DNA of 64,000 bases from Lachnospiraceae bacterium (GCA_017525525.1 JAFXSQ010000066.1:40639-104638); one strand, 5' to 3'; counted from the first letter of the stretch, positions 32,160 through 41,773 are shown. Made by a program: numbers and translations. The notes: generated by a model from the letters alone, not told the origin.

Positions 32160-33470
32160 ATGCTTAAAGACATAGAGACTGACAAGTACAGAGTGCTTAT
32201 CAACCGTGATTTCACGGAGCATTTCGGTATGGTTACGAAGGTTGTCGGCCTGACGGTTGAGTCTGTCGGACCGCCGGCTAAGCTCAACGACATGTGTGAG
32301 ATAACCTCTAAGGACGGTAGTGTGACCGTTATGTCCGAGGTGGTGGGCTTCCGTGACAGCAAGGTTCTTTTGATGCCCTATGATACTGTGGACGGAATTG
32401 GACTCGGTGCGACTGTGAAGAATACGGGGAAAAAGCTTTCGGTCAAGGTCGGTGACGACCTGCTCGGCCATGTCTTCGACGGTATAGGAAGACCGATGGA
32501 CGGCAAGTCGGTATCGTGGTCCGAAGAGTATCCGATAGATGCGGATTCTCCCGACCCCATGAAGAGAAAGCTCATATCTGAGGTTCTGCCTCTCGGGGTA
32601 AAAGCGGTTGACGGACTGCTGACCTTAGGCAAGGGACAGAGGATAGGAATATTTGCAGGAAGCGGTGTGGGCAAGAGTACGCTCCTCGGAATGTTTGCAA
32701 GAAATACAAAGGCCGACATCAATGTCATAGATCTTATAGGCGAGCGTGGCAGGGAGGTCGGCGAATTTATAGAGAGAGATTTGGGTGAAGAGGGCTTAAA
32801 GAGGTCTGTGCTCGTTATAGCAACCTCGGACAAGCCGGCCCTGATCAGAAAAAAGGCGGCTATGACAGCGACTGCGATTGCGGAGTACTTCCGTAATCAG
32901 GGGCGGGATGTGCTTCTGATGATGGACTCGTTGACGCGATTTTCCATGGCGCAGAGGGAGATAGGGCTTGCGTCGGGCGAACCGCCTGTAACGAGAGGGT
33001 ACCCGCCTTCGGTATATGCAGAGCTTCCGAGGCTGCTTGAGCGTGCGGGTAATACCTACGAGGGTTCTATTACGGGGCTTTATACAGTGCTCGTTGACGG
33101 TGATGATTTCAACGAGCCCATAACCGATACGGCAAGAGGAATACTTGATGGGCACATCGTGCTCTCGAGAGCCTTAGGACATAAGAATCATTATCCTGCA
33201 ATCGACGTCTTGGCGAGCATTTCGAGATGCATGAGCGCCATAGCGACGCCCGATCACAAAAAGCTTGCGGGAAGGCTTAAAAATGTACTCGCGACCTATA
33301 ACGACGCTGAGGACTTAATCAACATCGGTGCCTACAGGTCGGGCTCGAACAAGGACATCGATTATGCCATAACCAAGATAGACAAGGTCAACGACTTCCT
33401 TATGCAGGATGTGAACGCAAAGTTTCTGTTTGATGATGAGATAAGATTGCTCGGAGAGATATTCCAGTAA
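32160..33470 (+). CDS. fliI: Flagellar export ATPase FliI
   Basis: 436 residues. A hexameric F1-like ATPase that energises flagellar type III export. Walker A GSGVGKST at 167-174, the catalytic-Glu segment GERGREVGEF, Walker B VLLMMDSLTRF and the signature PPVTRGYPPSVYAELPRLLERAG are intact. It starts 4 bp after fliH. A 65 bp palindromic repeat separates it from fliJ. Confidence 0.97.
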   Translation: MLKDIETDKYRVLINRDFTEHFGMVTKVVGLTVESVGPPAKLNDMCEITSKDGSVTVMSEVVGFRDSKVLLMPYDTVDGIGLGATVKNTGKKLSVKVGDDLLGHVFDGIGRPMDGKSVSWSEEYPIDADSPDPMKRKLISEVLPLGVKAVDGLLTLGKGQRIGIFAGSGVGKSTLLGMFARNTKADINVIDLIGERGREVGEFIERDLGEEGLKRSVLVIATSDKPALIRKKAAMTATAIAEYFRNQGRDVLLMMDSLTRFSMAQREIGLASGEPPVTRGYPPSVYAELPRLLERAGNTYEGSITGLYTVLVDGDDFNEPITDTARGILDGHIVLSRALGHKNHYPAIDVLASISRCMSAIATPDHKKLAGRLKNVLATYNDAEDLINIGAYRSGSNKDIDYAITKIDKVNDFLMQDVNAKFLFDDEIRLLGEIFQ

Positions 33471-33535
33471 AAGATTCTTCGGGCTAAAGCCGGAGGAATG
33501 ACACTGTGTCAGCCTTAAGCGAAGTTAAGGATCTT
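33471..33535. repeat. Palindromic repeat inside the flagellar operon (fliI-fliJ)
   Basis: Begins AAGATTCTTCGGGCT and ends CGAAG-TTAAGGATCTT, with a central ATGACAC/GTGTCA. The same framework occurs at 39041-39120 and 47896-47966. The AAGGAT at its right end is the only ribosome-binding-like sequence for fliJ. Confidence 0.8.
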
Positions 33536-33539
33536 AAAT

Positions 33540-34001
33540 ATGGCTAAATTTATTTACAGGATGCAGAACATCCTCGATATAAAATACAAGCTTGAGGAAT
33601 CCGCGAAGCAGGCCTACGGTGAGGCAAGGGTAAAGCTCACAGAGGAGGAGGAAAAGCTCGAGGCGTTAAAGCGGCGCAAAGAGGAGTATATCGAGGCATA
33701 TAGGCGGTCTCTTGAGGGAAAGCTTGTATTTGTCGAGATAGAGGAGAATTCCAATGCTGTGGATCTTATGGACGGCGTGATAGCGGCTCAGAACGAAAAT
33801 GTAAAGAAAGCGAGCCGAAACCTTGAGCTTGCCCGACAAAAGATGGCCGAGGCGATGCAGGAAAGAAAGATGCATGAGAAGCTCAAGGAGAAGAAGTTTG
33901 AGGAGTTTGTCGAGGAGCTGAACGCCGCGGAGGCTAAGGAGATCGACCAGGTAGTATCGTATCAATATAATAACAAAGAGAAAGACGATGACGACAATTG
34001 A
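33540..34001 (+). CDS. fliJ: Flagellar export chaperone/stalk protein FliJ
   Basis: 153 residues, almost entirely coiled coil, starting FIYRMQNILDIKYKLEE, the typical FliJ N-terminus. FliJ is the central stalk of the FliI ring. Its place after fliI agrees. The ATG lies 4 bp after a palindromic repeat, whose AAGGAT end serves as ribosome binding site. Confidence 0.9.
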   Translation: MAKFIYRMQNILDIKYKLEESAKQAYGEARVKLTEEEEKLEALKRRKEEYIEAYRRSLEGKLVFVEIEENSNAVDLMDGVIAAQNENVKKASRNLELARQKMAEAMQERKMHEKLKEKKFEEFVEELNAAEAKEIDQVVSYQYNNKEKDDDDN

Positions 34002-34046
34002 TGTAATATATAATTGCGCGAAACAATAAAGAAAAGGACGAGAACG

Positions 34047-34781
34047 ATGGCTGATAAGAAGGATAAAAAAGAAAAAAAAGAGGGAGTGGGCTTTGCCGGC
34101 TTTCTTATTGTGGTTCTTATAATCACTACATGGCTTTCGGTCATGGCTCTTCTTATAAAGCTTGATGTGGGTGGCTTCGGAAGCGGAGCTCTGCGCCCTA
34201 TATTAAAGGATGTTCCGGTAATCAACAAGATTCTTCCGGATGCTACGGATGAGGAGACTGCTAGAGAAAGCGATTACCCTTACACCAATCTTGCCGATGC
34301 TCTGCAGCAGATCAAGAAGCTCGACGCCGCCTTAGGCAGCAAGGACGCCGAGATAGGAGCATTAAACGACAAGGTGGCTGAACTTGAAAAGGAGGTTGCC
34401 CGCCTGAAGACCTTTGAGCAGCAGCAGGAGGAGTTTGAACAGGAAAAAAATAAATTTTATGATGAAATAATCTATGGAGAATCCGCCCCAAGTGCCGATA
34501 CATATATTGAGTGGTATAATTCAATCGACGCCGAGAAGGCGGAGGAGATATACAGGGATATGATAACCTCCAGGCAGGCGGATGAGGATATAAAGAAGCT
34601 TGCAAAGTCCTACGAGACCATGGATGCGAAGAAGGCTGCGGCAATACTCGCGACCATGAGCAATGATCTTGACACGGTGGCGCTCATAATGAGTCAGCTT
34701 TCCGACGCGGCGAAGGGCAAGATTCTTGCGGAGATGGAGGCAGATTATGCCGCTCTTGTTACAAAAAAGCTTATGCAATAA
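34047..34781 (+). CDS. motE: MotE-like flagellar protein
   Basis: 244 residues from the ATG at 34047 with AAGGA upstream. A basic N-terminus, one membrane helix (about 17-40), a coiled coil (around ALGSKDAEIGALNDKVAELEKEVARL) and a C-terminal MgtE-N/FliG-like domain (MDAKKAAAILATMSNDLDTVALIMSQLSDAAKGKILAEM). That is the architecture of proteins annotated MotE or 'magnesium transporter MgtE N-terminal' in flagellar operons between fliJ and fliK. They are thought to stabilise stator or export components; the exact role is not settled. Confidence 0.82.
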   Translation: MADKKDKKEKKEGVGFAGFLIVVLIITTWLSVMALLIKLDVGGFGSGALRPILKDVPVINKILPDATDEETARESDYPYTNLADALQQIKKLDAALGSKDAEIGALNDKVAELEKEVARLKTFEQQQEEFEQEKNKFYDEIIYGESAPSADTYIEWYNSIDAEKAEEIYRDMITSRQADEDIKKLAKSYETMDAKKAAAILATMSNDLDTVALIMSQLSDAAKGKILAEMEADYAALVTKKLMQ

Positions 34782-34799
34782 ATAACAGGAGGTAATAAG

Positions 34800-36365
34800 A
34801 TGGCAACTATATCAAAGATAGACGGTATAGCGGGAAATATGGCACAGCTTAATGCCAAGTCAGGCGTGAATAAAAGCGACAAGGATGTCAGTGCCTCCGA
34901 TGCATTTTCAAGTTTGCTCAAATTAGCCGGCGGCGGTATCAATCTGGACGCCGGTTCTAAAACAGGAACCCCAATCAATACGGATTTTAATAAAGCAAGT
35001 GATACTGTGCCTGCGCCGGCGCGCCCGGCCGAGGCGGCATCAAAGCCTGCGAAGAGCGGAAGGGATGATGCGTATTCCAAACCCTCACAGGATAATGCTT
35101 ATGACAAAAAGCAGGACAGCGCTGTAAAGACAGACAGGCCACAGACAGATAATTCCGCAAAAAGCGTTAAGAATAACGATAAGCCTGCGGATAAGGTGGC
35201 AGATAACACCGACAAGGCAACGGCAGTCACCGATAATGCGCCGGTCACCGAGGAAGCGGTTGATGATACCGCTGTTGTGACAGAGGTTATAGCGGGAGTA
35301 TTCGATATACTCAAGGAAGCTTTAAGTGTGGATGACGCAGAGCTTTCAAACCTTCTTGAGGAGACGGGAGTATCTGTCGAAGAGCTTCTTTCACCCGAAG
35401 GACTTCAAAGCTTTATCTTAAAGGTCGGAGGGAATACAGAGGTTGATATGCTTGTGGATGAGAACCTGGCGCAGGCAGTCAACGATGCCGTAGAAGGATT
35501 GGAAAATCTTCTTGACGAGAACGGCATAAAGGACACGAATGAATTTGCGGCAAAGGTAGCTGAAATAAGCGCAAAGCAGGAAGAAACTGATTTTGTTCAG
35601 ACAGAAGAAAAGACTGAGAGACCTGAGCTTGTATTAGGTCGAGAGAATAAAACCGAAAATGATGACGCGCAGAATGTCAATGCATACAATACCGAGGAGC
35701 AGAACGTAGCCGAAAGCCAGGCAACCCGGAATACCGGCAGTCAGGCGGGGACGGGAAGCGAGTCTTCGGGAACATTTGCGCAGACGACGGCACAGCCTGA
35801 GCTTTCGCAGCAGTCGGCTGAGGTGAGACAGGACTTTACAGGAGCTATGAATAACCTTAATCAGGCGGTAGCTGCCAATCCCGAGGCGCAGGGCACCGTA
35901 TATGTTGAGGGTGTGGGCGAGGTAAAGCAGTCGGACATCATAAGTCAGGTGATAGATGATATAAAGGCTAACTCAAAGGGCGGAGTTGACTCTCTTGAGG
36001 TAGTGTTAAATCCTGAGCAGCTCGGCAAGGTACACATCAATGTCGTATCCAAGAACGGCGTGATGCAGGCTCAGATAACAGCTGAGACCGAGGCTGCGAA
36101 GAATGCGATAGAGCAGGGGATAATCTCCTTAAAGGAGAATCTTGAGCAGCAGGGCTTAAAGGTTGACGAGGTTGAGGTAATGCTTGCCAACTACGAGTTC
36201 TTCAACGAAGAAAGAGAGGCTGAGCTTGAGGAGAGACGGGGCGGAAGAAGAGGAAATTCTAACAGCTCCGATGATGAAGGCGACGGAAACGAAGGCAATG
36301 CTGCTTTGACCGAGGACAGGACCGTGCTCGAGTCTAAAGGCAGCAGCGTAAGCTATACAGCATAA
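34800..36365 (+). CDS. fliK: Flagellar hook-length control protein FliK
   Basis: 521 residues. FliK is the exported ruler that sets hook length and switches substrate specificity. The first 370 residues are low-complexity, rich in Ala, Asp, Glu and Gln. The C-terminal Flg_hook domain is recognisable (DSLEVVLNPEQLGKVHINVV, MQAQITAETEAAKNAIEQGI, GLKVDEVEVML). The extreme C-terminus is hydrophilic with an EERRGGRRGN segment. Position before flgD and flgE agrees. AGGAGGTAA precedes the ATG. Confidence 0.9.
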   Translation: MATISKIDGIAGNMAQLNAKSGVNKSDKDVSASDAFSSLLKLAGGGINLDAGSKTGTPINTDFNKASDTVPAPARPAEAASKPAKSGRDDAYSKPSQDNAYDKKQDSAVKTDRPQTDNSAKSVKNNDKPADKVADNTDKATAVTDNAPVTEEAVDDTAVVTEVIAGVFDILKEALSVDDAELSNLLEETGVSVEELLSPEGLQSFILKVGGNTEVDMLVDENLAQAVNDAVEGLENLLDENGIKDTNEFAAKVAEISAKQEETDFVQTEEKTERPELVLGRENKTENDDAQNVNAYNTEEQNVAESQATRNTGSQAGTGSESSGTFAQTTAQPELSQQSAEVRQDFTGAMNNLNQAVAANPEAQGTVYVEGVGEVKQSDIISQVIDDIKANSKGGVDSLEVVLNPEQLGKVHINVVSKNGVMQAQITAETEAAKNAIEQGIISLKENLEQQGLKVDEVEVMLANYEFFNEEREAELEERRGGRRGNSNSSDDEGDGNEGNAALTEDRTVLESKGSSVSYTA

Positions 36366-36388
36366 TACAACAGAAAGGAGAGACAAAA

Positions 36389-36931
36389 ATGGCAGATAAT
36401 GTAGTAAACGCCATAACGGCGCAATCAAATTCCTATGTCAGTTCAAAATCAAAGGAAAAGGGACAGAATGACCTTGACAAGGAAGCCTTTTTAAAGCTTC
36501 TTGTTACACAGATGCAGTATCAGGATCCGATGAACCCCGGCGACTCGACCGAGTATATGTCACAGTTGGCGCAGTACTCGTCGCTTGAGGCAACCATGAA
36601 TATATCCGATGCGGTTGAGAAGGGCAATGCACTTAACATGGTAGGCAATTACGTAATCATGAACGCCAAGGATTCGGCAGGTAACAATGCTCCGATAAGC
36701 GGGCTTGTACAGTATGCGACCATCAAGGACGGAGAGATACTTCTTTCAATCAACGACAATTACTATCCGGCTTCGGATCTTGACTCGGTTGTCGATTATG
36801 ATTATTTCCTCTACCTGAGAGAGCATGCGGGTGAGACCGGTATAACCGCAGTTGGCGGAGACGACTTGCCGGAGGGCGCAGCTGAGGATGCTGCTGCAAA
36901 CACTGCAGAAACAAAGACCGAGGAAGCGTAA
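36389..36931 (+). CDS. flgD: Flagellar hook assembly protein FlgD
   Basis: 180 residues. FlgD is the hook cap scaffold. The conserved N-terminal region (LDKEAFLKLLVTQMQYQDPMNPGDSTEYMSQLAQYSSLE) is unmistakable. The C-terminal tudor/FnIII-like part is short, and the last 30 residues are Ala/Glu-rich and may be disordered. AGAAAGGAGAG lies upstream. Standard neighbours fliK and flgE. Confidence 0.95.
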   Translation: MADNVVNAITAQSNSYVSSKSKEKGQNDLDKEAFLKLLVTQMQYQDPMNPGDSTEYMSQLAQYSSLEATMNISDAVEKGNALNMVGNYVIMNAKDSAGNNAPISGLVQYATIKDGEILLSINDNYYPASDLDSVVDYDYFLYLREHAGETGITAVGGDDLPEGAAEDAAANTAETKTEEA

Positions 36932-36973
36932 CAAAAAGACCTTAGACCTATTAAGCTTAAAGGGAGGAAAGAT

Positions 36974-37390
36974 ATGAGTGGTATCAATTCGGATTTTATA
37001 TCCGGTTTTCGTTCCGTAGAGCAGGCTAAGGGGATGTATCTTGGCACGGATGCCACAAAGGAAAGACCGGACGTAGAAAAACAGGCGGTTAAGAACTCCG
37101 GTACATTTTCCGATATACTTAATGAGAGTTTTGATAAAAACGGACTTAAGTTTTCAAAGCACGCGAACACAAGACTTGAAAGCCGCGATATAGTCTTGAG
37201 CGATTCGCAGTTTGAAAGACTCTCGGAGGGTGTCACCAAGGCAAAGGATAAGAATATCAACGAGACCCTGGTGATGATGGACAATTTGGCATTCATAGTA
37301 AATGTCAGGAACAACACGGTAGTAACTGCTCTTGATCCAAATGAAGACAGCAGCGTGTTCACGAATATTGATGGCGCTGTCATAGTATAA
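36974..37390 (+). CDS. TIGR02530 family flagellar operon protein
   Basis: 138 residues. The conserved core is GLKFSKHANTRLESRDIVLSD followed by MMDNLAFIVNVRNNTVVTALDP, the pattern of the TIGR02530 'flagellar operon protein' family regularly found between flgD and flgE in Firmicutes. Function is not established; a hook-related assembly role is inferred from position. GGAGG precedes the start. A 103 bp gap to flgE holds a second GGAGG not followed by a start codon and a C-rich/G-rich pair, but no clear regulatory element. Confidence 0.85.
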   Translation: MSGINSDFISGFRSVEQAKGMYLGTDATKERPDVEKQAVKNSGTFSDILNESFDKNGLKFSKHANTRLESRDIVLSDSQFERLSEGVTKAKDKNINETLVMMDNLAFIVNVRNNTVVTALDPNEDSSVFTNIDGAVIV

Positions 37391-37493
37391 AGCCGGACCT
37401 GATTCGATATATCCGATAAGGAGGCTTTAGTTCCCCCGAACGACAGAAGGGGACAGCAAGGCAGATTTATATTAAACGAGGAGGTCAACCATT

Positions 37494-39035
37494 ATGATGA
37501 GATCACTTTACTCTGGTGTTGCAGGCTTAAGAACACACCAGACCAAGATGGATGTTATAGGTAACAATATAGCTAACGTTAACACTATGGGTTTTAAGTC
37601 CGCAAGTGTGCTTTTCAGAGATGTTCTTTACCAGACCAGTGCCAATGCTACAGGTGCAACGGCTACCACCGGTGGTACCAACGTATCACAGATAGGTCTC
37701 GGTGCTAAGATGAGTTCTATTCAGACTTCGATCACAAGCAGCGGCGCTGCTCAGTCGACAGACAATCCTTACGATCTTATGCTCAACGGTCCGCAGTTCT
37801 TCATAGTAAGCCGTAACGGACAAAACTGCTTTACCAAGGTCGGTGCCTTCGAGGTCGACGGCTCCGGTACTCTGGTTACATCGAATGGTTATCAGGTAAT
37901 GGGATGGCAGGTCGATCCTGATAATCCGAACTCAGTGCGTCGTGATACCGTATCGGCATTAAAGCCCGAGGCAGAGGAAAATAAGGTATCCAACCCGGAG
38001 ATGACTACGAAGTCATATCTTACCGGAAATGTGGATCTTACTGATCCTGACCTTACATCCGTTGACGGAGGCACACTTTCGCTTTCGATGTATGATTCGC
38101 TCGGTTACAGCTACAATGCAAAATTCCAGTTAAAGCAGGATGAAGGAGTGGACGATCATTCAATCTACACCCTGACGCTTACATCCTTAAAGGATTCGAA
38201 TAATGTGGAGCTTTTAGGTGAGGACGATAAGAGTACAACCGATGTGGTTGAGGGCGGTTATCTTGCAACCATGACAAAGCTTGACAAGGAAGGCGTTACC
38301 CAGGGAACAAGTGGCCTCTCGGTTAAGGTTAAGTTCAATGCGGATAACGGTTCCTTCGAATATGTGGGTGATGAGATTATTCCGGAGACTACGGATGCAA
38401 ACGGAAAGATTGATAAGAGTAAGTGGACATCGGATATTCTTCTCAACATACAGCCGAATCCGAATGCCAAGGATGCGGACGGAAACCCGATTGAAAGAGG
38501 CGATGTGTTCTTCGGAACCCAAACCGAAAAGGTCAAGACTGCAGACGGCGAGCATGAGGTGCCGAAGGGCATCCGTATGGATTTCTCACACCTTACGATG
38601 TACGAGTCATCCGGAAATTCCACGGCTAAAATCGTAAGAGGAGCAACAGACTCTACGGGATCGGGCCGTGCGATGGGTAAGCTCAACGATGTTTCTATCG
38701 ACAAGTCCGGTAAGATGTACGGTGTGTACACCAACGGCGAGACAAAGCTTCTCGGTCAGATAGCGGTTGCGGCATTCGCTAACCCTATGGCTATGGAAGC
38801 AATCGGTGATTCTATGTATAAGACAACCCAGAACTCAGGTGTGTTCGACGGTATAGGTGTATCGGTTGATGAGGGTGGCGGAAGCATGACACAGGGTGTT
38901 TTGGAGATGTCAAACGTAGACCTTTCAAGTGAGTTTACGGAAATGATTACAACCCAGAGAGGTTTCCAGGCAAATTCAAGAATAATCACTACTTCGGACA
39001 GCATGCTTGAGGAACTTGTAAACCTTAAGAGATAA
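37494..39035 (+). CDS. flgE: Flagellar hook protein FlgE
   Basis: 513 residues. The hook subunit. N-terminal MMRSLYSGVAGLRTHQTKMDVIGNNIANVNT and C-terminal FTEMITTQRGFQANSRIITTSDSMLEELVNLKR form the D0 coiled coil; the middle D1/D2 part is long, with FLVSRNGQ-like PQFFIVSRNG. GAGGAGG precedes the ATG pair at 37494 and 37497. This is the end of the first transcriptional block: a palindromic repeat, a terminator and a new promoter follow. Confidence 0.96.
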   Translation: MMRSLYSGVAGLRTHQTKMDVIGNNIANVNTMGFKSASVLFRDVLYQTSANATGATATTGGTNVSQIGLGAKMSSIQTSITSSGAAQSTDNPYDLMLNGPQFFIVSRNGQNCFTKVGAFEVDGSGTLVTSNGYQVMGWQVDPDNPNSVRRDTVSALKPEAEENKVSNPEMTTKSYLTGNVDLTDPDLTSVDGGTLSLSMYDSLGYSYNAKFQLKQDEGVDDHSIYTLTLTSLKDSNNVELLGEDDKSTTDVVEGGYLATMTKLDKEGVTQGTSGLSVKVKFNADNGSFEYVGDEIIPETTDANGKIDKSKWTSDILLNIQPNPNAKDADGNPIERGDVFFGTQTEKVKTADGEHEVPKGIRMDFSHLTMYESSGNSTAKIVRGATDSTGSGRAMGKLNDVSIDKSGKMYGVYTNGETKLLGQIAVAAFANPMAMEAIGDSMYKTTQNSGVFDGIGVSVDEGGGSMTQGVLEMSNVDLSSEFTEMITTQRGFQANSRIITTSDSMLEELVNLKR

Positions 39036-39040
39036 TGAAT

Positions 39041-39120
39041 AAGATCCTTCGCATTCGCTCAGGATGACACAGGTAAAAATTTACCGAATTGGTGTCATTC
39101 TGAGCGTAGCGAAGAATCTT
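39041..39120. repeat. Perfect-ended palindromic repeat after flgE
   Basis: AAGATCCTTCGC-CGCTCAGGATGACAC is mirrored by GTGTCATTCTGAGCG-CGAAGAATCTT over 80 bp, a long hairpin with few mismatches. It is the fullest member of the family at 33471, 47896, 9412 and 7460-7480. Confidence 0.9.
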
Positions 39121-39133
39121 TTGTTATAGGGAT

Positions 39134-39184
39134 AAAAGACACGGCTTGACGTATCAGATACGTACAAACCGTGTTTTCAATTTT
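39134..39184 (+). terminator. Terminator-like hairpin after flgE
   Basis: ACACGG (39139-39144) pairs with CCGTGT (39169-39174), with an inner GTATC-A-GATAC hairpin and a broken T-tract (TTTTCAATTTT). Moderate strength. Confidence 0.6.
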
Positions 39185-39186
39185 AG

Positions 39187-39215
39187 TAGACATAACCCTC
39201 TTCTTGTGCTATAAT
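39187..39215 (+). promoter_or_regulatory. Internal promoter of the flbD-mot-fliL block
   Basis: TAGACA at 39187-39192, 17 bp spacer, TATAAT at 39210-39215 with extended -10 TGC. It divides the flagellar region into an early structural block and the block from flbD onward. Confidence 0.78.
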
Positions 39216-39267
39216 CTTATAGATTGCGGGGAGGTAATTCCTACACGGTCGAAGGAGTTTGGGGAAG

Positions 39268-39459
39268 ATGATTGAGGTGACGAGATTCAAGGGCTCTAAG
39301 GTCATACTGAATGCGGAGCTTATTGAAAGTGTGGAGGAGACTCCGGATACGGTCATTACCTTGACCAGCGGAAAGAAGTTTGTTGTTGAAGAGACCGGCG
39401 AACAGGTGGTCTCGCTTGTTATTGATTATAAAAGAAAGATACACACCGTGGTTGCATGA
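39268..39459 (+). CDS. flbD: FlbD/SwrD family flagellar protein
   Basis: 63 residues from the ATG at 39268 (MIEVTRFKGSKVILNAELIESVEETPDTVITLTSGKK). GGGGAAG lies just upstream; a TTG nine bases earlier is less likely. FlbD/SwrD proteins are small beta-rich proteins encoded between flgE and motA or fliL; in Bacillus, SwrD raises motor power. It is first in its transcript and followed by motA after 47 bp. Confidence 0.92.
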   Translation: MIEVTRFKGSKVILNAELIESVEETPDTVITLTSGKKFVVEETGEQVVSLVIDYKRKIHTVVA

Positions 39460-39506
39460 CAGGGTTTTATCCTGACGCTCGGTTGTAGATTAAGAGGTGG
39501 AAGTAA

Positions 39507-40292
39507 GTGGATATAGCATCGTTAATCGGTATGATGATGTGTCTCGGACTTATGGTGTTCGGTATGGTATTCGGTAAGAGCTTTTCGGCGGTATTAAACT
39601 TCCTTGACCCGCCATCGGCGCTTATCACCTTCGGTGGTGCTTTCGGAGCGGTTCTGATGATGAATCCGATGTCGGATTTCATCAAAGGTCTTAAGTCATT
39701 TACACTTATATTCAAGGTGCCTGCTGCGAACGAAGTGGATACCATAAGAAGTATCATAGACCTTTCAAATCTCGCAAGGCGTGAGGGACTTCTTGCGCTT
39801 GAGGAGAGTGCCAACAATCTTGAGGATGAGTTCATGAAGAAGGGAGTCATGCTCATAGTGGACGGTACCGATCCCGAGCTTGTCAGAAGTATTCTCGAGG
39901 CTGACCTTGTAAATACGGATGCGAGACATCAGGGAAATATCGGCTTCTGGAAAAATGTGTGTGCCATGGGACCTGCGTGGGGAATGATCGGTACGCTTAT
40001 CGGTCTTGTGCTCATGCTTAAGGACCTGTCGGATCCCGACTCCATCGGACCGAACATGGCCGTTGCTCTTATCACAACATTCTACGGCTCGGTGCTTGCA
40101 AACTGGATATGTACTCCGGTTGCCAACAAGCTTGATGCGTACAATTCGGCAGAGATGAAATTAAAAGAGATGATGATCGAGGGTATCCTGTCCATACAGG
40201 CAGGCGAAAACCCTCGTGTCATAGAAGAGAAGTTGAAGGCCTTCCTTGCTCCCGGCGAGAGGTCGCAGTTCAGTGAAGAGGGTGGATCATAA
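39507..40292 (+). CDS. motA: Flagellar stator protein MotA
   Basis: 261 residues from a GTG start with AGAGGTGG upstream. Four membrane helices; the family signature GPAWGMIGTLIGLVLMLKDLSDPDSIGPNMAVALITTFYGSVLANWI is present, with the two functionally important prolines. Forms the proton- or sodium-driven stator with MotB; the ion cannot be decided from sequence alone. Stop overlaps the motB start (TAATG). Confidence 0.96.
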   Translation: MDIASLIGMMMCLGLMVFGMVFGKSFSAVLNFLDPPSALITFGGAFGAVLMMNPMSDFIKGLKSFTLIFKVPAANEVDTIRSIIDLSNLARREGLLALEESANNLEDEFMKKGVMLIVDGTDPELVRSILEADLVNTDARHQGNIGFWKNVCAMGPAWGMIGTLIGLVLMLKDLSDPDSIGPNMAVALITTFYGSVLANWICTPVANKLDAYNSAEMKLKEMMIEGILSIQAGENPRVIEEKLKAFLAPGERSQFSEEGGS

Positions 40293-41146
40293 TGGCAAAG
40301 AGAAAGGAAAAACCGCCCGAGGAAGGCGCTCCGGCGTGGATGGCCACGTTCTCGGATCTGATGAACCTGCTGCTTTGTTTCTTTGTGCTTTTGTTCGCAT
40401 CCTCGACCATGGATGCGGGCAAGATACAGAAGATTGCGGCTTCATTTGACAATATGTCCTTCTCAATCTTAAACAACGGCGCACAGTCGCTGATAAACGG
40501 TGAGATGATGTCCGGCGGCGTGACACAACTTCCCGAGACCAAGACCTACCTTCAGCAACAAGGTGAAACCGCAGAAGGAAACGAGGGTAACACCGGAGGC
40601 GGCGCGACCAGAACCGATGCAAAGCTTGACGAAGTGTCAAACGCCGAGTTAAAGGCTGAGTATGATGAGAGAGGCGAGAAGGAATCGCAGGAGATGTATG
40701 ACGAGATTGTCAGCATGTCCGAATCCTACAACATAGAAAGCTTAGTGACGATTGATTACACGAAGCAGTATGTTGAGCTTGAGCTGAACGGTTCGATTTT
40801 GTTTGAATCGGGATCGGCTGAGGTTAAGGATGATTCGAAGATGTTCCTGCAGAAGATAGCGAGCATACTTACGAAGTACAAGTACAACATTATCGAAATT
40901 GAAGGACATACCGATAATGTTCCGATAACCGGAGGCGGCGCATTTTCTGATAACAGAGCGCTTTCGATGGCGAGAGCGAAGAGTGTGTATGACTTCGTCA
41001 TCACTCAGGAGAACTTTATAGACGAGAATATGAAGATAGCGGGATACGGCGAGTCAAGGCCGGTTGCCTCAAATGCAACACCTGAGGGCAGGGCCAGAAA
41101 CAGGCGAGTATCCATCAAGATATACAACGAACAGAATTCCAACTAA
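40292..41146 (+). CDS. motB: Flagellar stator protein MotB
   Basis: 284 residues. N-terminal WMATFSDLMNLLLCFFVLLF carries the essential aspartate (TFSD) and the one membrane helix. The C-terminal OmpA-like domain binds peptidoglycan (ILFESGSAEV, IEIEGHTDNVPI, NRALSMARAKSVYDFVI, GYGESRPVASN, RARNRRVSIKI). A linker with a Thr/Gly-rich stretch lies between them. Coupled to motA. Confidence 0.96.
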   Translation: MAKRKEKPPEEGAPAWMATFSDLMNLLLCFFVLLFASSTMDAGKIQKIAASFDNMSFSILNNGAQSLINGEMMSGGVTQLPETKTYLQQQGETAEGNEGNTGGGATRTDAKLDEVSNAELKAEYDERGEKESQEMYDEIVSMSESYNIESLVTIDYTKQYVELELNGSILFESGSAEVKDDSKMFLQKIASILTKYKYNIIEIEGHTDNVPITGGGAFSDNRALSMARAKSVYDFVITQENFIDENMKIAGYGESRPVASNATPEGRARNRRVSIKIYNEQNSN

Positions 41147-41167
41147 GGTGTTAAAGGAGCTCATCCC

Positions 41168-41686
41168 ATGAAGAAGAATCTAATAACAGTCGTAATACTG
41201 GCTTTATGCCTGGTTAATCTGGTATTCAATATACTGCTGGTGTTCACATTTATGCCTTCGGCGCAGAAGACGAATAAGCTTATTGATGACATAGCTAAGA
41301 TACTTGAGCTTGAGCTCGAGAATCAGGTTGAATCAAGCTTTGACGTTGCCAATCTTGATATGTTCCAGTTAGAACAGGGCAATCCGGTCAATCTTGCGCC
41401 GGACGGTTCGGGCAAGATGGCGGTGCTTCAGTACGGACTTACGATCAACATGGACAAGACAGCTCCGGATTACGAAAAGCTTGCAGCGAATATACCTCTT
41501 TCGACATCGCTCATATATGATGCCGCAAGAAATGTGTTCGGTAAGTACACATACGCGCAGGTTATAGACAATTCGATGCAGAACAAAATAAAGGAAGAAC
41601 TGCTCGAATCCTTAAGGCAGACCTTCGGAACGGCCAACGGAATCTATTCAATCAGCTTCTACAACTGGGTAGCACAGCAGCAGTAG
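41168..41686 (+). CDS. fliL: Flagellar basal body-associated protein FliL
   Basis: 172 residues: one N-terminal membrane helix (LITVVILALCLVNLVFNILLVF) and an extracytoplasmic domain ending in IKEELLESLRQTFGTANGIYSISFYNWVAQQQ, consistent with FliL, which rings the stator. The divergent middle part is usual for the family. It lies between motB and fliM as expected. An 87 bp AT-rich gap follows. Confidence 0.85.
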   Translation: MKKNLITVVILALCLVNLVFNILLVFTFMPSAQKTNKLIDDIAKILELELENQVESSFDVANLDMFQLEQGNPVNLAPDGSGKMAVLQYGLTINMDKTAPDYEKLAANIPLSTSLIYDAARNVFGKYTYAQVIDNSMQNKIKEELLESLRQTFGTANGIYSISFYNWVAQQQ

Positions 41687-41773
41687 AGGTCAAATCGTGA
41701 TGAACGAAAGCTACTAAACGACATATATATTTAATTAAAGAATAAATACTAAGCATACGAGGAGAGGAAAAGC

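Noticed and set aside
37388-37419. Sigma-28 promoter before flgE (TAAAGCCG ... TCCGATAA)
   Set aside because: The -10 element looks good, but the gap from TAAA to it is 20 bases rather than about 15, so I do not call it.
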